A program made the position numbers and the translations under genes. From contig CP091242.1 in NCBI GenBank assembly GCA_027627705.1, forward strand, positions 1,645,581-1,694,883: a DNA stretch of 49,303 nucleotides, given 5' to 3'. Below, piece after piece: positions 32,606 through 40,558 of this stretch. This DNA is from Hyphomonadaceae bacterium BL14. Its GTDB lineage: Bacteria; Pseudomonadota; Alphaproteobacteria; Caulobacterales; Maricaulaceae. Position 1 is the stretch's first letter; each line of letters begins with the position of its first letter. Below the pieces are notes generated by a model that was not told where the DNA came from, searched no databases, and saw only the letters and a program-made list of their open reading frames with translations.

Positions 32606-33275
32606 GCCGCGCCTCCATCTCTGCACGGGTCAGAGGCGGCTGGGCGCGCGCCGCCAGCAGCGTCGTCAGATCGGCAACGAAGCGCGGGTTGGCGGCCTCC
32701 ATGATCTGGGAGTAACGGCGCGGATTCATTTCCTGCAGGGCCGCCGCGATCTGGATCAGCGTGTCACGATCCGTGATCATCAAGGTCTCCAGCACCGGCG
32801 CAGCGGCCTCCGGCTCCATCGTCGCATACACCTGCACGATGGCCCCAAGCTGGTTGTCGCGCGACGCATTCAGCGTCTCCACCAGCGCCTGAATCTCGTC
32901 GCGCAAGGCCAGAAGCTGACCCTCGCGCTCATCAAGGCGGGCTGCAGCAACAGTGATCAATTGCTCGCGCGTGTCGAGTTCGGCGGCTCGCCGGTCGAGG
33001 GCGCGCATCCGTTGGGCGACCCGGCTTTGCAGATCCAGCTCGGCCTGGGACGGCAATGCGACCGGTGCGGACTCCTCCCGTACAGGCAGCGGCGCGGCGT
33101 CTGCCGGTTGAGCCGGTTCAGCCGGTTCGGCTTCGGCCGGTGGCGGATCTTCGACCGCATAGGCGGACGCCTCGCCCAGCCAGACAAGCGCGCCATCAGC
33201 GAGCGACAGGCCCTTCAGGGCGAGCAGCCCGGCCAGAATGACCGACAAGAGGAGGAGAGGACGGGCGGCGCGCAT
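32586..33275 (-). CDS. MotE-like protein (MgtE N-domain type flagellar chaperone)
   Basis: A 229-residue protein with an N-terminal membrane segment (about residues 6-26), a Pro/Ala/Glu-rich linker (about 40-75), a coiled coil (about 80-140) and a C-terminal MgtE-N-like domain (IVQVYATMEPEAAAPVLETL, IAAALQEMNPRRYSQIMEAANP). This is the architecture of MotE, a periplasmic chaperone for the stator-stabilising MotC in Rhizobium. The ATG at 33275 is chosen over the TTG one codon upstream; GAGG lies 8 nt before it. It follows the DUF6468 gene after 5 bp and precedes the TPR gene with overlap, so it belongs to the fliL operon. Confidence 0.82.
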   Translation of the reverse strand: MRAARPLLLLSVILAGLLALKGLSLADGALVWLGEASAYAVEDPPPAEAEPAEPAQPADAAPLPVREESAPVALPSQAELDLQSRVAQRMRALDRRAAELDTREQLITVAAARLDEREGQLLALRDEIQALVETLNASRDNQLGAIVQVYATMEPEAAAPVLETLMITDRDTLIQIAAALQEMNPRRYSQIMEAANPRFVADLTTLLAARAQPPLTRAEMEARRVAAVD

Positions 33276-33280
33276 CAATC

Positions 33281-33679
33281 TTACCTCATCGCCTTGAGTG
33301 TTTCGAGGCGCCGGCGTGCCTCATCAGCCTGCGGGGCTGCGGCCGCGCGCGGTGCGGACGTACGCTGCGGGCGCCCGGCCAGGCGCGAGGCCTGCTCATC
33401 GGCACCGGCACCCAGAAAGCGCAGCTCATCGCAAAGACGGCGGGCCTGCTCGACATCACCCTTCAGGCTGGCACCCTGCTCGCGCGCGGCCCGGTCAAGC
33501 GCGGCCAGGCTTGCGCGGGCCCGGTCCACGGCGTCATTGAGGCTGGCGATGGTCTCCTTGAGACCGTCCTGCCCTTCGCGCAGCGTGCGCAGGCGGCGAT
33601 CCACACGCCAGCACATGACAGCAGCAGCCGCCAGCAGCAAACAGACCAGTCCTTCGAATGCGAGAGCCGCGAGCGTCAT
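33281..33679 (-). CDS. DUF6468 flagellar protein (PflI-like)
   Basis: A small bitopic membrane protein of 132 residues. One N-terminal transmembrane helix (about 4-24) is followed by a coiled coil (about 28-85, RRLRTLREGQDGLKETIASLNDAVDRARASLAALDR) and a basic, Ala/Pro-rich tail. DUF6468 proteins occur in alphaproteobacterial flagellar operons after fliM. In Caulobacter the gene at this place, pflI, is needed for polar positioning of the flagellum; equivalence is inferred from the context. The start at 33679 overlaps the fliM stop in ATGA and has GAGG 6 nt upstream. Confidence 0.75.
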   Translation of the reverse strand: MTLAALAFEGLVCLLLAAAAVMCWRVDRRLRTLREGQDGLKETIASLNDAVDRARASLAALDRAAREQGASLKGDVEQARRLCDELRFLGAGADEQASRLAGRPQRTSAPRAAAAPQADEARRRLETLKAMR

Positions 33680-34839
33680 GTGAACCTCATTACCGATTTG
33701 CGGGCGGCGTTCGACAGCGGGGCGTCGAGGCGCACACCAATATTGTGACCGATCCGGCCCATGCGCCCGTGGGTCAGCTGAATCGGGCCACACCGAAGTT
33801 CAATCGCGCCGTCCGGGCCTGTATCGAGCAGGAGCGTGTCGCCAACCTTCAGCTTCATGACCTCGCCCAAGGGCTTTCGCATTTCGTCCAACACGGCAGC
33901 GACTTCCACCTTGGTGGACCACAGCTCGGTCGCGAGGTGGCTTTCCCAGATATTATCGCGTCCGAACTTCTCGCCCATGAACTGCTGGAGCAGCATTTTG
34001 CGGATCGGCTCCAGCGTAGCGTAAGGCAGCAGCATTTCGATGCGGCCGCCACGATCTTCCATGTCGATGCGCAGCTTGACCAGAATGGCTGCGTTGGCAG
34101 GGCGGGCAATGGCGGCGAAGCGCGGATTGGTCTCGACCCGGTCGAGATCGAAATCAACTTCCGTCAGCGGTGCAAAAGCGGCACGCGCATCATTCAGCAC
34201 CACTTCAATCATGCGCTGGACGAGCGTCCGCTCGATCGTGGTGTAAGGCCGACCCTCCACACGCATGGCCGAGGTGCCGCGCCGGCCGCCCAGCAACACG
34301 TCGACGATCGAATAAATCAGGTTGGAGTCCACCGTCAGTAGACCGAAATTGTCCAGCTGGCGCGCCCGGAACACGGCCAGAATCGCGGGCAGCGGGATGG
34401 AGTTGAGGTAGTCACCGAACCGGATGGAGGAGATGTTGTCGAGGCTGACCTCGACATTGTCGGACGTGAAATTGCGAAGCGAGGTTGTCATCAGCCGCAC
34501 CAGGCGGTCGAAGACGATCTCCAGCATGGGCAGGCGCTCATAGGACACCAGCGCCGAGTTGATGATGGCGCGAATGCCCGAGCGCTCATTGCTCTCGTCA
34601 TCGGAGACCGAGAAACCGAGCAGTGAGTCGATCTCGTCCTGATTGAGGATGCGCTCCTGGATCTGGCCACTTTGGGTCGGCAAGGAGGGATGGGTAGAAT
34701 CCCCGACCATCGCCTCCCATTCAGACGCCAGCGCCTCGCCACCCTCAGACTCTTCGCCGATCGACGAGAAATCCGGCTGATCGCTTTCGGCGGCCGCCTC
34801 CCATTCGGCGGCCATGGCATCCTGATCGACGTCGCTCAC
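33676..34839 (-). CDS. fliM: Flagellar motor switch protein FliM
   Basis: A 387-residue C-ring protein that binds phospho-CheY and sets rotation direction. The CheY-binding motif EIDSLLG lies unusually far in, at residues 69-75, behind an acidic extension that contains a repeated AEWEA/SEWEA element (near residues 11 and 39). The middle CheC-like domain (about 110-290, with GRRGTSAMRVEGRPYTTIER) and the C-terminal SpoA domain (about 310-387, LKVGDTLLLDTGPDGAIELRCG) are complete. It follows fliL by 13 bp and overlaps the DUF6468 gene by 4 bp. Confidence 0.95.
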   Translation of the reverse strand: MSDVDQDAMAAEWEAAAESDQPDFSSIGEESEGGEALASEWEAMVGDSTHPSLPTQSGQIQERILNQDEIDSLLGFSVSDDESNERSGIRAIINSALVSYERLPMLEIVFDRLVRLMTTSLRNFTSDNVEVSLDNISSIRFGDYLNSIPLPAILAVFRARQLDNFGLLTVDSNLIYSIVDVLLGGRRGTSAMRVEGRPYTTIERTLVQRMIEVVLNDARAAFAPLTEVDFDLDRVETNPRFAAIARPANAAILVKLRIDMEDRGGRIEMLLPYATLEPIRKMLLQQFMGEKFGRDNIWESHLATELWSTKVEVAAVLDEMRKPLGEVMKLKVGDTLLLDTGPDGAIELRCGPIQLTHGRMGRIGHNIGVRLDAPLSNAARKSVMRFT

Positions 34840-34852
34840 AGCCCGGTCCCCG

Positions 34853-35401
34853 CTATTGCATCATGAATTCGTCGAACAGGACATCGTCCACCTCGAGCGG
34901 GGCGATGATCAGGTTCGTGCGCCGCACCAGCTCAGCCTTGAAGCGGAAATGGCCCATGGAGCCGTCCAGGTCTTCTGGGCGCAGGGTGCGCAAGAACTCC
35001 ATGTAACTGTCTTTCAGGAGCTCACGGCGGGTTGGATCCGCCAGCTGCTCGGCGACACGGGCATCTTCAAACGCCACTTGGAACGACACGATGATTGTGG
35101 TGCGCCGTCCTGCACCGGCCAAGGTCGCGGTGAGAGGGTCGTCAAGGGGCGAGGCGGTCTGGATCCGGTCAAAATAAGACTGCGGTTCAAGCTCTGCGGC
35201 CGCGGCCGCTTCGGCGGCGGCCACATCAACCTCGTCATCTCCACCGCCCAGCAACAGCAGGGCACCGGCGACGCCGGCAAGGATCAGGATGACCGCCGGC
35301 AAGCCGATAAACAGGGCCAGCTTCTTTATGTCCGGCTTGGACTTTGCAGCTTCGGCTTCAGCGCCGTCCGCTTCGCCCTCGTTTTCCACATCCTCGGCCA
35401 T
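34853..35401 (-). CDS. fliL: Flagellar basal body protein FliL
   Basis: A 182-residue single-pass inner-membrane protein. An acidic cytoplasmic tail (residues 1-20) is followed by a transmembrane helix (about 27-50), an Ala-rich linker and the periplasmic FliL domain (about 75-182, with TTIIVSFQVAFEDARVAEQL and RRELLKDSYMEFLRTL). FliL surrounds and stabilises the stator units of the motor. It is first in the leftward operon fliL-fliM-DUF6468-motE-TPR. The 266-bp region to the divergent flgF contains a TTAACC-type palindrome 40-60 bp before its start. Confidence 0.9.
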   Translation of the reverse strand: MAEDVENEGEADGAEAEAAKSKPDIKKLALFIGLPAVILILAGVAGALLLLGGGDDEVDVAAAEAAAAAELEPQSYFDRIQTASPLDDPLTATLAGAGRRTTIIVSFQVAFEDARVAEQLADPTRRELLKDSYMEFLRTLRPEDLDGSMGHFRFKAELVRRTNLIIAPLEVDDVLFDEFMMQ

Positions 35402-35440
35402 AGCCAGCTCCCGCCGCGACGCATTTGCGATCCATCGGCA

Positions 35441-35460
35441 TTAACCGCCGCTGCGGTTAA
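35441..35460. repeat. Palindrome with TTAACC half-sites upstream of fliL
   Basis: TTAACCGC (35441-35448) and GCGGTTAA (35453-35460) form a perfect inverted repeat with a 4-bp centre, 40-60 bp upstream of the fliL start. The half-sites resemble CtrA half-sites, but the spacing is not the canonical TTAA-N7-TTAA. Candidate operator for fliL. Confidence 0.5.
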
Positions 35461-35585
35461 CGATTCGTTGGGAAAGCGCTATCACCCGGCAGTTATTGCC
35501 GCCTTGTGCACACAAGAGCGGCAATCCTGCGCCATCTGATCGGGATGGCCGAAAGCCCGCATCAATAAAATCAATGCATTAACCA

Positions 35586-35602
35586 TGGCACGAGGCTTGC
35601 GC
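35586..35602 (+). promoter_or_regulatory. Sigma-54 promoter of flgF
   Basis: TGGCAC (35586-35591), 5 bp, then TTGC (35597-35600) matches the -24/-12 consensus. It is preceded at 1 bp by TTAACC (35579-35584), exactly as at the flgI promoter. It lies about 66 bp before the flgF ATG. Confidence 0.8.
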
Positions 35603-35667
35603 CCGCAATCTGGAACGGCCGCCAAGAACCCGCGGCTGGGGCTCAACGCCAGAAGGAGAGGCGCCCC

Positions 35668-36399
35668 ATGGACAATACGATGCTCATCGGCCTGTCGCGC
35701 CAGCTCACGCTGCGCCGCGAGATGGACATCACGGCCAATAATATCGCGAACATCAATACGGACGGCTTCAAGGCCGAGCGCGTGATGCTGGAATCGCGCG
35801 AGACCCGCCGCGCACGTCATGAGGACGGGCCCCCGCAGGTTCAGTTCGTGGGTGAATGGGCGATGGCGCGCGATTTCACGCAAGGCGCGCTGACCTCCAC
35901 CGGACGTCCGCTCGATCTGGCACTCGACGGTCCAGGCTTTTTCGTTCTTGAGACACCGGCTGGCGAGCGCTTCACCCGCGACGGCCGCTTCACGCTGAAT
36001 GCCCAGGGCGAGCTGACAGCATCTGATGGTGCCCGTGTGCTTGATGAAGGCGGCGCGCCTGTGGTGATCGATCCCAACGCGGGCCCTGTGCAATTCGGCA
36101 CGGACGGCGTGCTGATCCAGAACGGCAATCCCGGTGCCCGTCTGGCGCTGGCCGTGTTCGAAGCGCCCGGCCAGCTCTCCAAGACTGGCGACAACCGGTA
36201 CCAGGCACCCGAAGATGCCGCGCGCCTCGATGAGCGGCCGGTTTTGCGCCAGGGCTTCAGCGAGAGCTCGAATGTCCGCGCCATCCTTGAAATGACCCGG
36301 ATGATGGAAGTCAGCCGCGCCTATCAGTCGGTGACCCGCATGATTCGTGACGCCGATGAACTGAGCCGCAAGGCGATCGAACGCCTTGGCCGGCCGTAA
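35668..36399 (+). CDS. flgF: Flagellar proximal rod protein FlgF
   Basis: A 243-residue rod protein with the N-terminal rod/hook signature LTLRREMDITANNIANINTDGFKAER (about residues 11-36), the D1 core DLALDGPGFFVLETPAGERFTRDGRF and the C-terminal FSESSNVRAILEMTRMMEVSRAYQ pairing helix. FlgF is part of the proximal rod between the MS ring and the distal rod FlgG. It is first in flgFGAH, downstream of a sigma-54 promoter, with AAGGAGAGG before the ATG. It is exported by the flagellar type III apparatus and has no cleaved signal peptide. Confidence 0.95.
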   Translation: MDNTMLIGLSRQLTLRREMDITANNIANINTDGFKAERVMLESRETRRARHEDGPPQVQFVGEWAMARDFTQGALTSTGRPLDLALDGPGFFVLETPAGERFTRDGRFTLNAQGELTASDGARVLDEGGAPVVIDPNAGPVQFGTDGVLIQNGNPGARLALAVFEAPGQLSKTGDNRYQAPEDAARLDERPVLRQGFSESSNVRAILEMTRMMEVSRAYQSVTRMIRDADELSRKAIERLGRP

Positions 36400-36424
36400 T
36401 TTCACTTAAGCTGGAGACCGCATC

Positions 36425-37210
36425 ATGCGCGCCCTGTCCACCGCCGCCACCGGGATGGAAGCCCAGCAGCTGGCCGTTGAAGTGATCGCCCATAACCTGG
36501 CGAACATGAACACCACGGCCTTCAAACGCCAGCGGGCAGAGTTTCAGGATTTGCTCTACCAGACCCTGCGCCAGCCAGGCGCAGCCTCGTCCGATGCCGG
36601 CACGATCGTGCCCACCGGGGTGCAGGTCGGTCTCGGGGTGAATGCCGGCTCGGTCTACCGCATTACCGAACAGGGCAGCCTGTCGCAAACGACCAACCCC
36701 TACGACGTTGCGATCTCCGGCGACGGGTATTTCCGCATCCAGCTGCCCAATGGTGCCGATGCCTACACGCGGGCGGGCAATTTCTCGCTCAGCCCGGAAG
36801 GCGAGCTGGTCACCTCTGACGGCTACCGGGTGGAACCCGGCATCGTGGTGCCCCAGGAGGCGCGCCAGATGGTGATCAACCAGCAAGGCCAGGTGCAGAT
36901 TCTGCTGGATGGCCAGGCCGAACCCCAAATTGTTGGCCAGCTGGAGCTGGTGATTTTCGCCAATGAGGCGGGCCTCGAACAGATTGGCGGCAATCTGCTG
37001 CTGGAAAGCGCGGCTTCGGGCGCGCCCCAGCCCGGCGTGCCGGGCGATGCCGGCTTCGGCCTCATCCGGCAGGGTTTTATCGAGAGCTCAAACGTTGACG
37101 CGGTCACCGAGGTCACCTCGCTGATCGCGGCCCAGCGCGCCTATGAAATGAACGCCCGCGTCATCAGCGCCGCCGACGAGATGCTCGCCGCCTCGTCGAA
37201 CCTGCGCTGA
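36425..37210 (+). CDS. flgG: Flagellar distal rod protein FlgG
   Basis: A 261-residue protein of the normal FlgG length. It begins MRALSTAATGMEAQQLAVEVIAHNLANMNTTAFKRQRAEF, continues with the FlgG-type loop (QDLLYQTLRQPGA), GSLSQTTNPYDVAISGDGYFRIQLPNG, and ends with SSNVDAVTEVTSLIAAQRAYEMNARVISAADEML. FlgG forms the distal rod, around which the P and L rings (FlgI, FlgH) assemble. It lies 25 bp after flgF and 19 bp before flgA, in one transcription unit. Confidence 0.97.
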   Translation: MRALSTAATGMEAQQLAVEVIAHNLANMNTTAFKRQRAEFQDLLYQTLRQPGAASSDAGTIVPTGVQVGLGVNAGSVYRITEQGSLSQTTNPYDVAISGDGYFRIQLPNGADAYTRAGNFSLSPEGELVTSDGYRVEPGIVVPQEARQMVINQQGQVQILLDGQAEPQIVGQLELVIFANEAGLEQIGGNLLLESAASGAPQPGVPGDAGFGLIRQGFIESSNVDAVTEVTSLIAAQRAYEMNARVISAADEMLAASSNLR

Positions 37211-37229
37211 TGGATAGGAAAGGCACGTC

Positions 37230-38171
37230 ATGACCCGCACGCTCGCCCTGCTCGCCGCGCTCGCCCTGGCCGCATCGCCCGCTGCCGCAGCCGACGAGGC
37301 GCGCACGGTCATCCTGAAAGACCGGCTGACCACGCTGGACGGTGTGATCACGCTGGGAGATCTGTTCGACGGGGCCGGCGAGGCTGCGGATGCCATGCTG
37401 GCGCGCGCGCCCTCGCCTGGTCAGCGGGTGTCGCTGGATCCGGCCTTCGTCCGCGCAGAGGCCGCGCGCCACGGGCTGCACTGGGCCAATGCCGGCGGCG
37501 TGATGCGCGTCACCGTGGAGCGGGCGGCGCGGACGGTCAGCGCGGCAGAGATGTCCCGCCTGATCGAAGAAGCCCTGTACGTGGAAAGCGGGCAGGCCCA
37601 TCTGGTAGAACTGTCCAACCGCACCCAGACCCTTCACGCCCCGCTCGATAGTGCAGGGGGTCCCGAGCTGGTCAGCCTGGAGCATGATGCGCGCGCGGGC
37701 CTGTTCCGCGCCGAGATCGCACCCTGGCCGGGTGCCGCGCCCGAGCGTGTCGGCGGACGGGCCGAGGCCGTCAGCGATGTGCCGGTGCTGACCCGTGCGG
37801 TGGCGCGCGGGGATGTGATCACAGACGACATGGTGCGATGGGAGCGGCTGGCCGCAGGTCAGGTCCGCCCCGACACCCTGATGAGCGCCGAGGCGATGAT
37901 CGGCCTCGAGGCGCGCCGGACACTGCGCGCCGACACGCCCCTGCGCGCCCTGGACCTGCAGGCACCGGTCATCATCACCCGCGGCGAGATCGTACAGCTG
38001 GTCTATCAGACCGCCGGCCTCGCAATGACCGCACGCGCACGCGCGCTGGACAATGTGTCCGAGGGCCAGACCGCGCGCTTTTTGAACCTTCAGTCCAACC
38101 GTACGATCCAGGCGATCGCCGAGGCACCGGGCCAGGCCCGGGTCGCGTCCGGTCCCACCTTCACCAACTAG
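37230..38171 (+). CDS. flgA: P-ring assembly chaperone FlgA
   Basis: A 313-residue periplasmic protein with a Sec signal peptide (residues 1-20, cut near AAA-ADE), a variable N-terminal part and a C-terminal SAF/FlgA domain (about residues 180-313: VPVLTRAVARGDVITDDMVRWERLA, MIGLEARRTLRADTPLRALDLQAPVIITRGEIVQLVYQ). FlgA binds FlgI and helps P-ring polymerisation. Spacing to flgG (19 bp) and flgH (12 bp) supports one operon. Sequence conservation is highest in the SAF part, as is normal. Confidence 0.93.
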   Translation: MTRTLALLAALALAASPAAAADEARTVILKDRLTTLDGVITLGDLFDGAGEAADAMLARAPSPGQRVSLDPAFVRAEAARHGLHWANAGGVMRVTVERAARTVSAAEMSRLIEEALYVESGQAHLVELSNRTQTLHAPLDSAGGPELVSLEHDARAGLFRAEIAPWPGAAPERVGGRAEAVSDVPVLTRAVARGDVITDDMVRWERLAAGQVRPDTLMSAEAMIGLEARRTLRADTPLRALDLQAPVIITRGEIVQLVYQTAGLAMTARARALDNVSEGQTARFLNLQSNRTIQAIAEAPGQARVASGPTFTN

Positions 38172-38183
38172 GAGCCAGCCGCC

Positions 38184-38981
38184 ATGCGCCGGACCTTGAT
38201 GAATACTGCTGCCGTCACGCTCGCCGGCGCTCTTCTGACTGCCTGTGCGACCACCGACAGGCTGGCACATATTGGCCAGCCCCCGCCCCTGTCACCGATG
38301 GACAATACCGCGGTCCTGACCGGCGCGGTGAGCAGTGCGGGCATGACGCCGGCGCAGATCGATGCGGCACGTGCGGCGCGTATCCAGCAGCTGATGGCCG
38401 AGCGGGCGCATTTGCGGCGCAACGTCAACTCGCTGTGGAGCGCCAATACGACCACCTTCTTCGGCGACCCGCGCGCCGCCCATGTGGGCGATATCCTGAC
38501 GGTGAAGATCGACATTTCCGATCGCGCCCAGGTTCAGAACCAGACCTCGCGCGCCCGCCAGACCTCGGAGCGCTCGAACCTGACCAATTTCCTGGGCGGT
38601 GAAGCGGCGCTGGATGCCATCTTCAACGACGCCATCGATCCGGCCAATCTGACCGGCTTCGGCTCCAATTCCTCAACGGAAGGCTCGGGCAGTGTGAACC
38701 GCTCTGAGACCATCTCCATGACGGCGGCGGCGATTGTGGTGGACGTGTTGTGGAACGGCAATCTGGTGATCCATGGCCGTCAGGAAGTACGCATCAACAA
38801 CGAGGTGCGCGAGCTTCTGATCTCCGGCATCGTGCGCCCGCAGGACATCGCTCCGGACAATACGATCGAGCATCGCAAGATCGCGGAAGCCCGGGTGTCC
38901 TATGGCGGCCGTGGCCACATATCCGAAATGCAGCGGCCGCCCATTGGGCAGGAAGTTTATAACCTTCTCTGGCCATTCTAG
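38184..38981 (+). CDS. flgH: L-ring lipoprotein FlgH
   Basis: A 265-residue outer-membrane lipoprotein with lipobox LLTAC (Cys20) and the FlgH signature: SLWSANTTTFFGDPRAAHVGDILTVKID, NLTNFLGG, GSGSVNRSETISMTAAAIVVDVLWNGNLVIHGRQEVRINNEVRELLISGIVRP. It forms the L ring that seals the outer membrane around the rod. It is last of the named genes in flgFGAH, followed 4 bp later by a small unknown gene. Confidence 0.96.
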   Translation: MRRTLMNTAAVTLAGALLTACATTDRLAHIGQPPPLSPMDNTAVLTGAVSSAGMTPAQIDAARAARIQQLMAERAHLRRNVNSLWSANTTTFFGDPRAAHVGDILTVKIDISDRAQVQNQTSRARQTSERSNLTNFLGGEAALDAIFNDAIDPANLTGFGSNSSTEGSGSVNRSETISMTAAAIVVDVLWNGNLVIHGRQEVRINNEVRELLISGIVRPQDIAPDNTIEHRKIAEARVSYGGRGHISEMQRPPIGQEVYNLLWPF

Positions 38982-38985
38982 AGGC

Positions 38986-39372
38986 ATGCCAAACAGCGCC
39001 CTGCAGATCGACCGCTTTGCCCTTGAAGACGCCAATGTGCTGTGCATCCGCACGCGCGGCCGAAACTCCGTGTCTGAAAGCCGGGCCAATGCGCCGCGCC
39101 TGTGCCAGCGCCTGACCGAGGAAAGGCGTGACGGGCTGTTGCTGGATTACAGCGACTGCGCGCTGGAACACACCGTGCCCCAATTCGCATCGATCGCCGA
39201 GATTTTCGCCGAGCGTCTGCCCAGGCATGTCGTGATCGGGTACGTCTACAGCGCGGCGAACATGATGCATGCGCTGATAATGACGAAAATGCTGCATAAG
39301 GCCGGGTTCAAGTCCCGGTGCTTCGCCGACTGGGATGAAGCCGAAAACTGGATGCGCGCCCAGCTGGGCTGA
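38986..39372 (+). CDS. Small protein, possibly SpoIIAA/STAS-like, after flgH
   Basis: A 128-residue protein without signal peptide or membrane helix. An alternation of strands and helices (NVLCIRTRG, RRDGLLLDYSDCALE, RHVVIGYVYSAANMMHALIMTKMLHKAGFKSRCFADWDEAENWM) resembles the SpoIIAA-like/STAS fold, with the typical C-terminal FADWDEAENWMRAQ ending. No phosphorylatable Ser motif is obvious. The ATG lies 4 bp after flgH; GAGG is only 1 nt before it, so translation is probably coupled to flgH. The function is unknown; co-expression with basal body genes is inferred from spacing. Confidence 0.6.
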   Translation: MPNSALQIDRFALEDANVLCIRTRGRNSVSESRANAPRLCQRLTEERRDGLLLDYSDCALEHTVPQFASIAEIFAERLPRHVVIGYVYSAANMMHALIMTKMLHKAGFKSRCFADWDEAENWMRAQLG

Positions 39373-39382
39373 GAGGTCGGGC

Positions 39383-39814
39383 TTAATCGTCGCGGTGGAC
39401 GCGCTCGGAGCGTTCGTGGCGTTCCTGGGCTTCAAGGCTCAGCGTGGCCACGGGCCGGGCGTCGAGGCGGGCCAGCGAGATGGGCTCACCGGTCTCTTCG
39501 CAGTAGCCGTACGTGTCATCCTCGATCCGGCGCAGTGCGGTCTCAATCTTGGAGACCAGCTTGCGTTGGCGGTCGCGGGCACGCAGTTCAAGGGCACGGT
39601 CGGTTTCGGTCGAGGCGCGGTCAGCCAGATCCGGCAGGGCACCGATATCTTCCTGCAGCGCGGACAAGGTTGACCGGCTCTCGCGGATGATCTCATCGCG
39701 CCAAGCCGTCAGCTTGCGCCGGAAGTACTCCTTCTGGCGCGCATTCATAAAGGGCTCGGCTTCGCTGGGTGCGTAGCCCTTGGGCAGTTCGATAGAGGAC
39801 TCGGTCACAGCCAT
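39383..39814 (-). CDS. dksA: DksA-family RNA polymerase-binding factor
   Basis: A 143-residue DksA protein. It starts with a helical coiled-coil part (about residues 28-95, FMNARQKEYFRRKLTAWRDEIIRESRSTL) and ends with the degenerate zinc-finger segment YGYCEETGEPISLARLDARPVATLSLEAQERHERSER. Only one of the four zinc-binding cysteines is kept, as is common in alphaproteobacterial DksA, so the fold must be metal-independent. DksA works with ppGpp in the RNA polymerase secondary channel to regulate rRNA and other promoters. It converges on the flgH operon and lies downstream of fliX. Its own promoter must lie in the 142-bp gap before it. Confidence 0.9.
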   Translation of the reverse strand: MAVTESSIELPKGYAPSEAEPFMNARQKEYFRRKLTAWRDEIIRESRSTLSALQEDIGALPDLADRASTETDRALELRARDRQRKLVSKIETALRRIEDDTYGYCEETGEPISLARLDARPVATLSLEAQERHERSERVHRDD

Positions 39815-39956
39815 ATTCGCGACTCCATAAATGCCCTGCCTTGAGCGCGCCGGAGCATATCCAGCAAGCCCTTCAAGTCAATCGGCCATGGCTTCTAGCG
39901 CGCAAGTTTGGCGCCAGTGTGAAATTCGAGAGGCAGGAGAGGCGCTTGAACAGTGA

Positions 39957-40382
39957 TCACCGGCGCCGGCCGTGCTTGGCCAGCTCCACCGCGGCGCGAA
40001 TTTCGACCTCGTCGAGCACGGCTTCCAGGCGCGGGTCTCTGGTATTGTCGCGCTGGGTCTTCACCGTTTCCATCAGGCGCACCAGCGTATCGCGGGGCAA
40101 AGACCCGTCCAGAAGCGCCAGCTTGAGATCATCGAGCACGTCCAGAATGGAGAAGGCGCGCTCGGTGGCGCGTTTGCGCGCACCGTGAAAATCATCTGCT
40201 CCCTGCAATGCCATTAGCGCTTCGATGGAGTTGACCGGGCCCGCCCCGCTCACGCCGGAGGCTGCGCCCGACCCGGACGACGCCGCCGCATTTTCAGGCG
40301 CAAAGCCTTGTGCAGACCCGGCACCTGGCTTGCGGCGAACCGGCGAGGCAGGCTGCGTGCTGCGCGGCGCGTTGACTTTCAT
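39957..40382 (-). CDS. fliX: Flagellar assembly regulator FliX
   Basis: A 141-residue protein with a disordered Pro/Ser/Gly-rich N-terminus (residues 1-48) and a conserved helical part: SIEALMALQG, ERAFSILDVLDDLKLALLDGSLPRDTLVRLMETVKTQRDNTRDPRLEAVLDEVEIRAAVELAK. FliX couples completion of the early basal body to activity of the sigma-54 activator FlbD in Caulobacter. There fliX is also divergent from flgI, as here. A CtrA-type box lies 50-64 bp upstream of the ATG. The presence of FliX implies FlbD-type control of the sigma-54 promoters in this window, although flbD is not in it. Confidence 0.9.
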   Translation of the reverse strand: MKVNAPRSTQPASPVRRKPGAGSAQGFAPENAAASSGSGAASGVSGAGPVNSIEALMALQGADDFHGARKRATERAFSILDVLDDLKLALLDGSLPRDTLVRLMETVKTQRDNTRDPRLEAVLDEVEIRAAVELAKHGRRR

Positions 40383-40431
40383 GGCGGGACCCCGGACGCA
40401 AATCGTCAGGCAGAAGCTGGCTTAACCTGGG

Positions 40432-40446
40432 TTAACGCTCGATTAA
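40432..40446 (-). promoter_or_regulatory. CtrA-type binding site for fliX
   Basis: On the minus strand TTAA-N7-TTAACC (40430-40446) matches the full CtrA consensus. A third TTAA half-site follows at 40422-40425, separated by N6. The site lies about 50-64 bp upstream of fliX, which in Caulobacter is CtrA-controlled. Confidence 0.7.
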
Positions 40447-40558
40447 GCCCGCGCCTCAAGCCGGGCAGATTTTGCCCATTTCCACGCCAACCGGCAGATA
40501 ACGCCGGCATCTGAAATCTCAGACCACTGATTTAATTGACTCTTTTTTGAATTAACCT

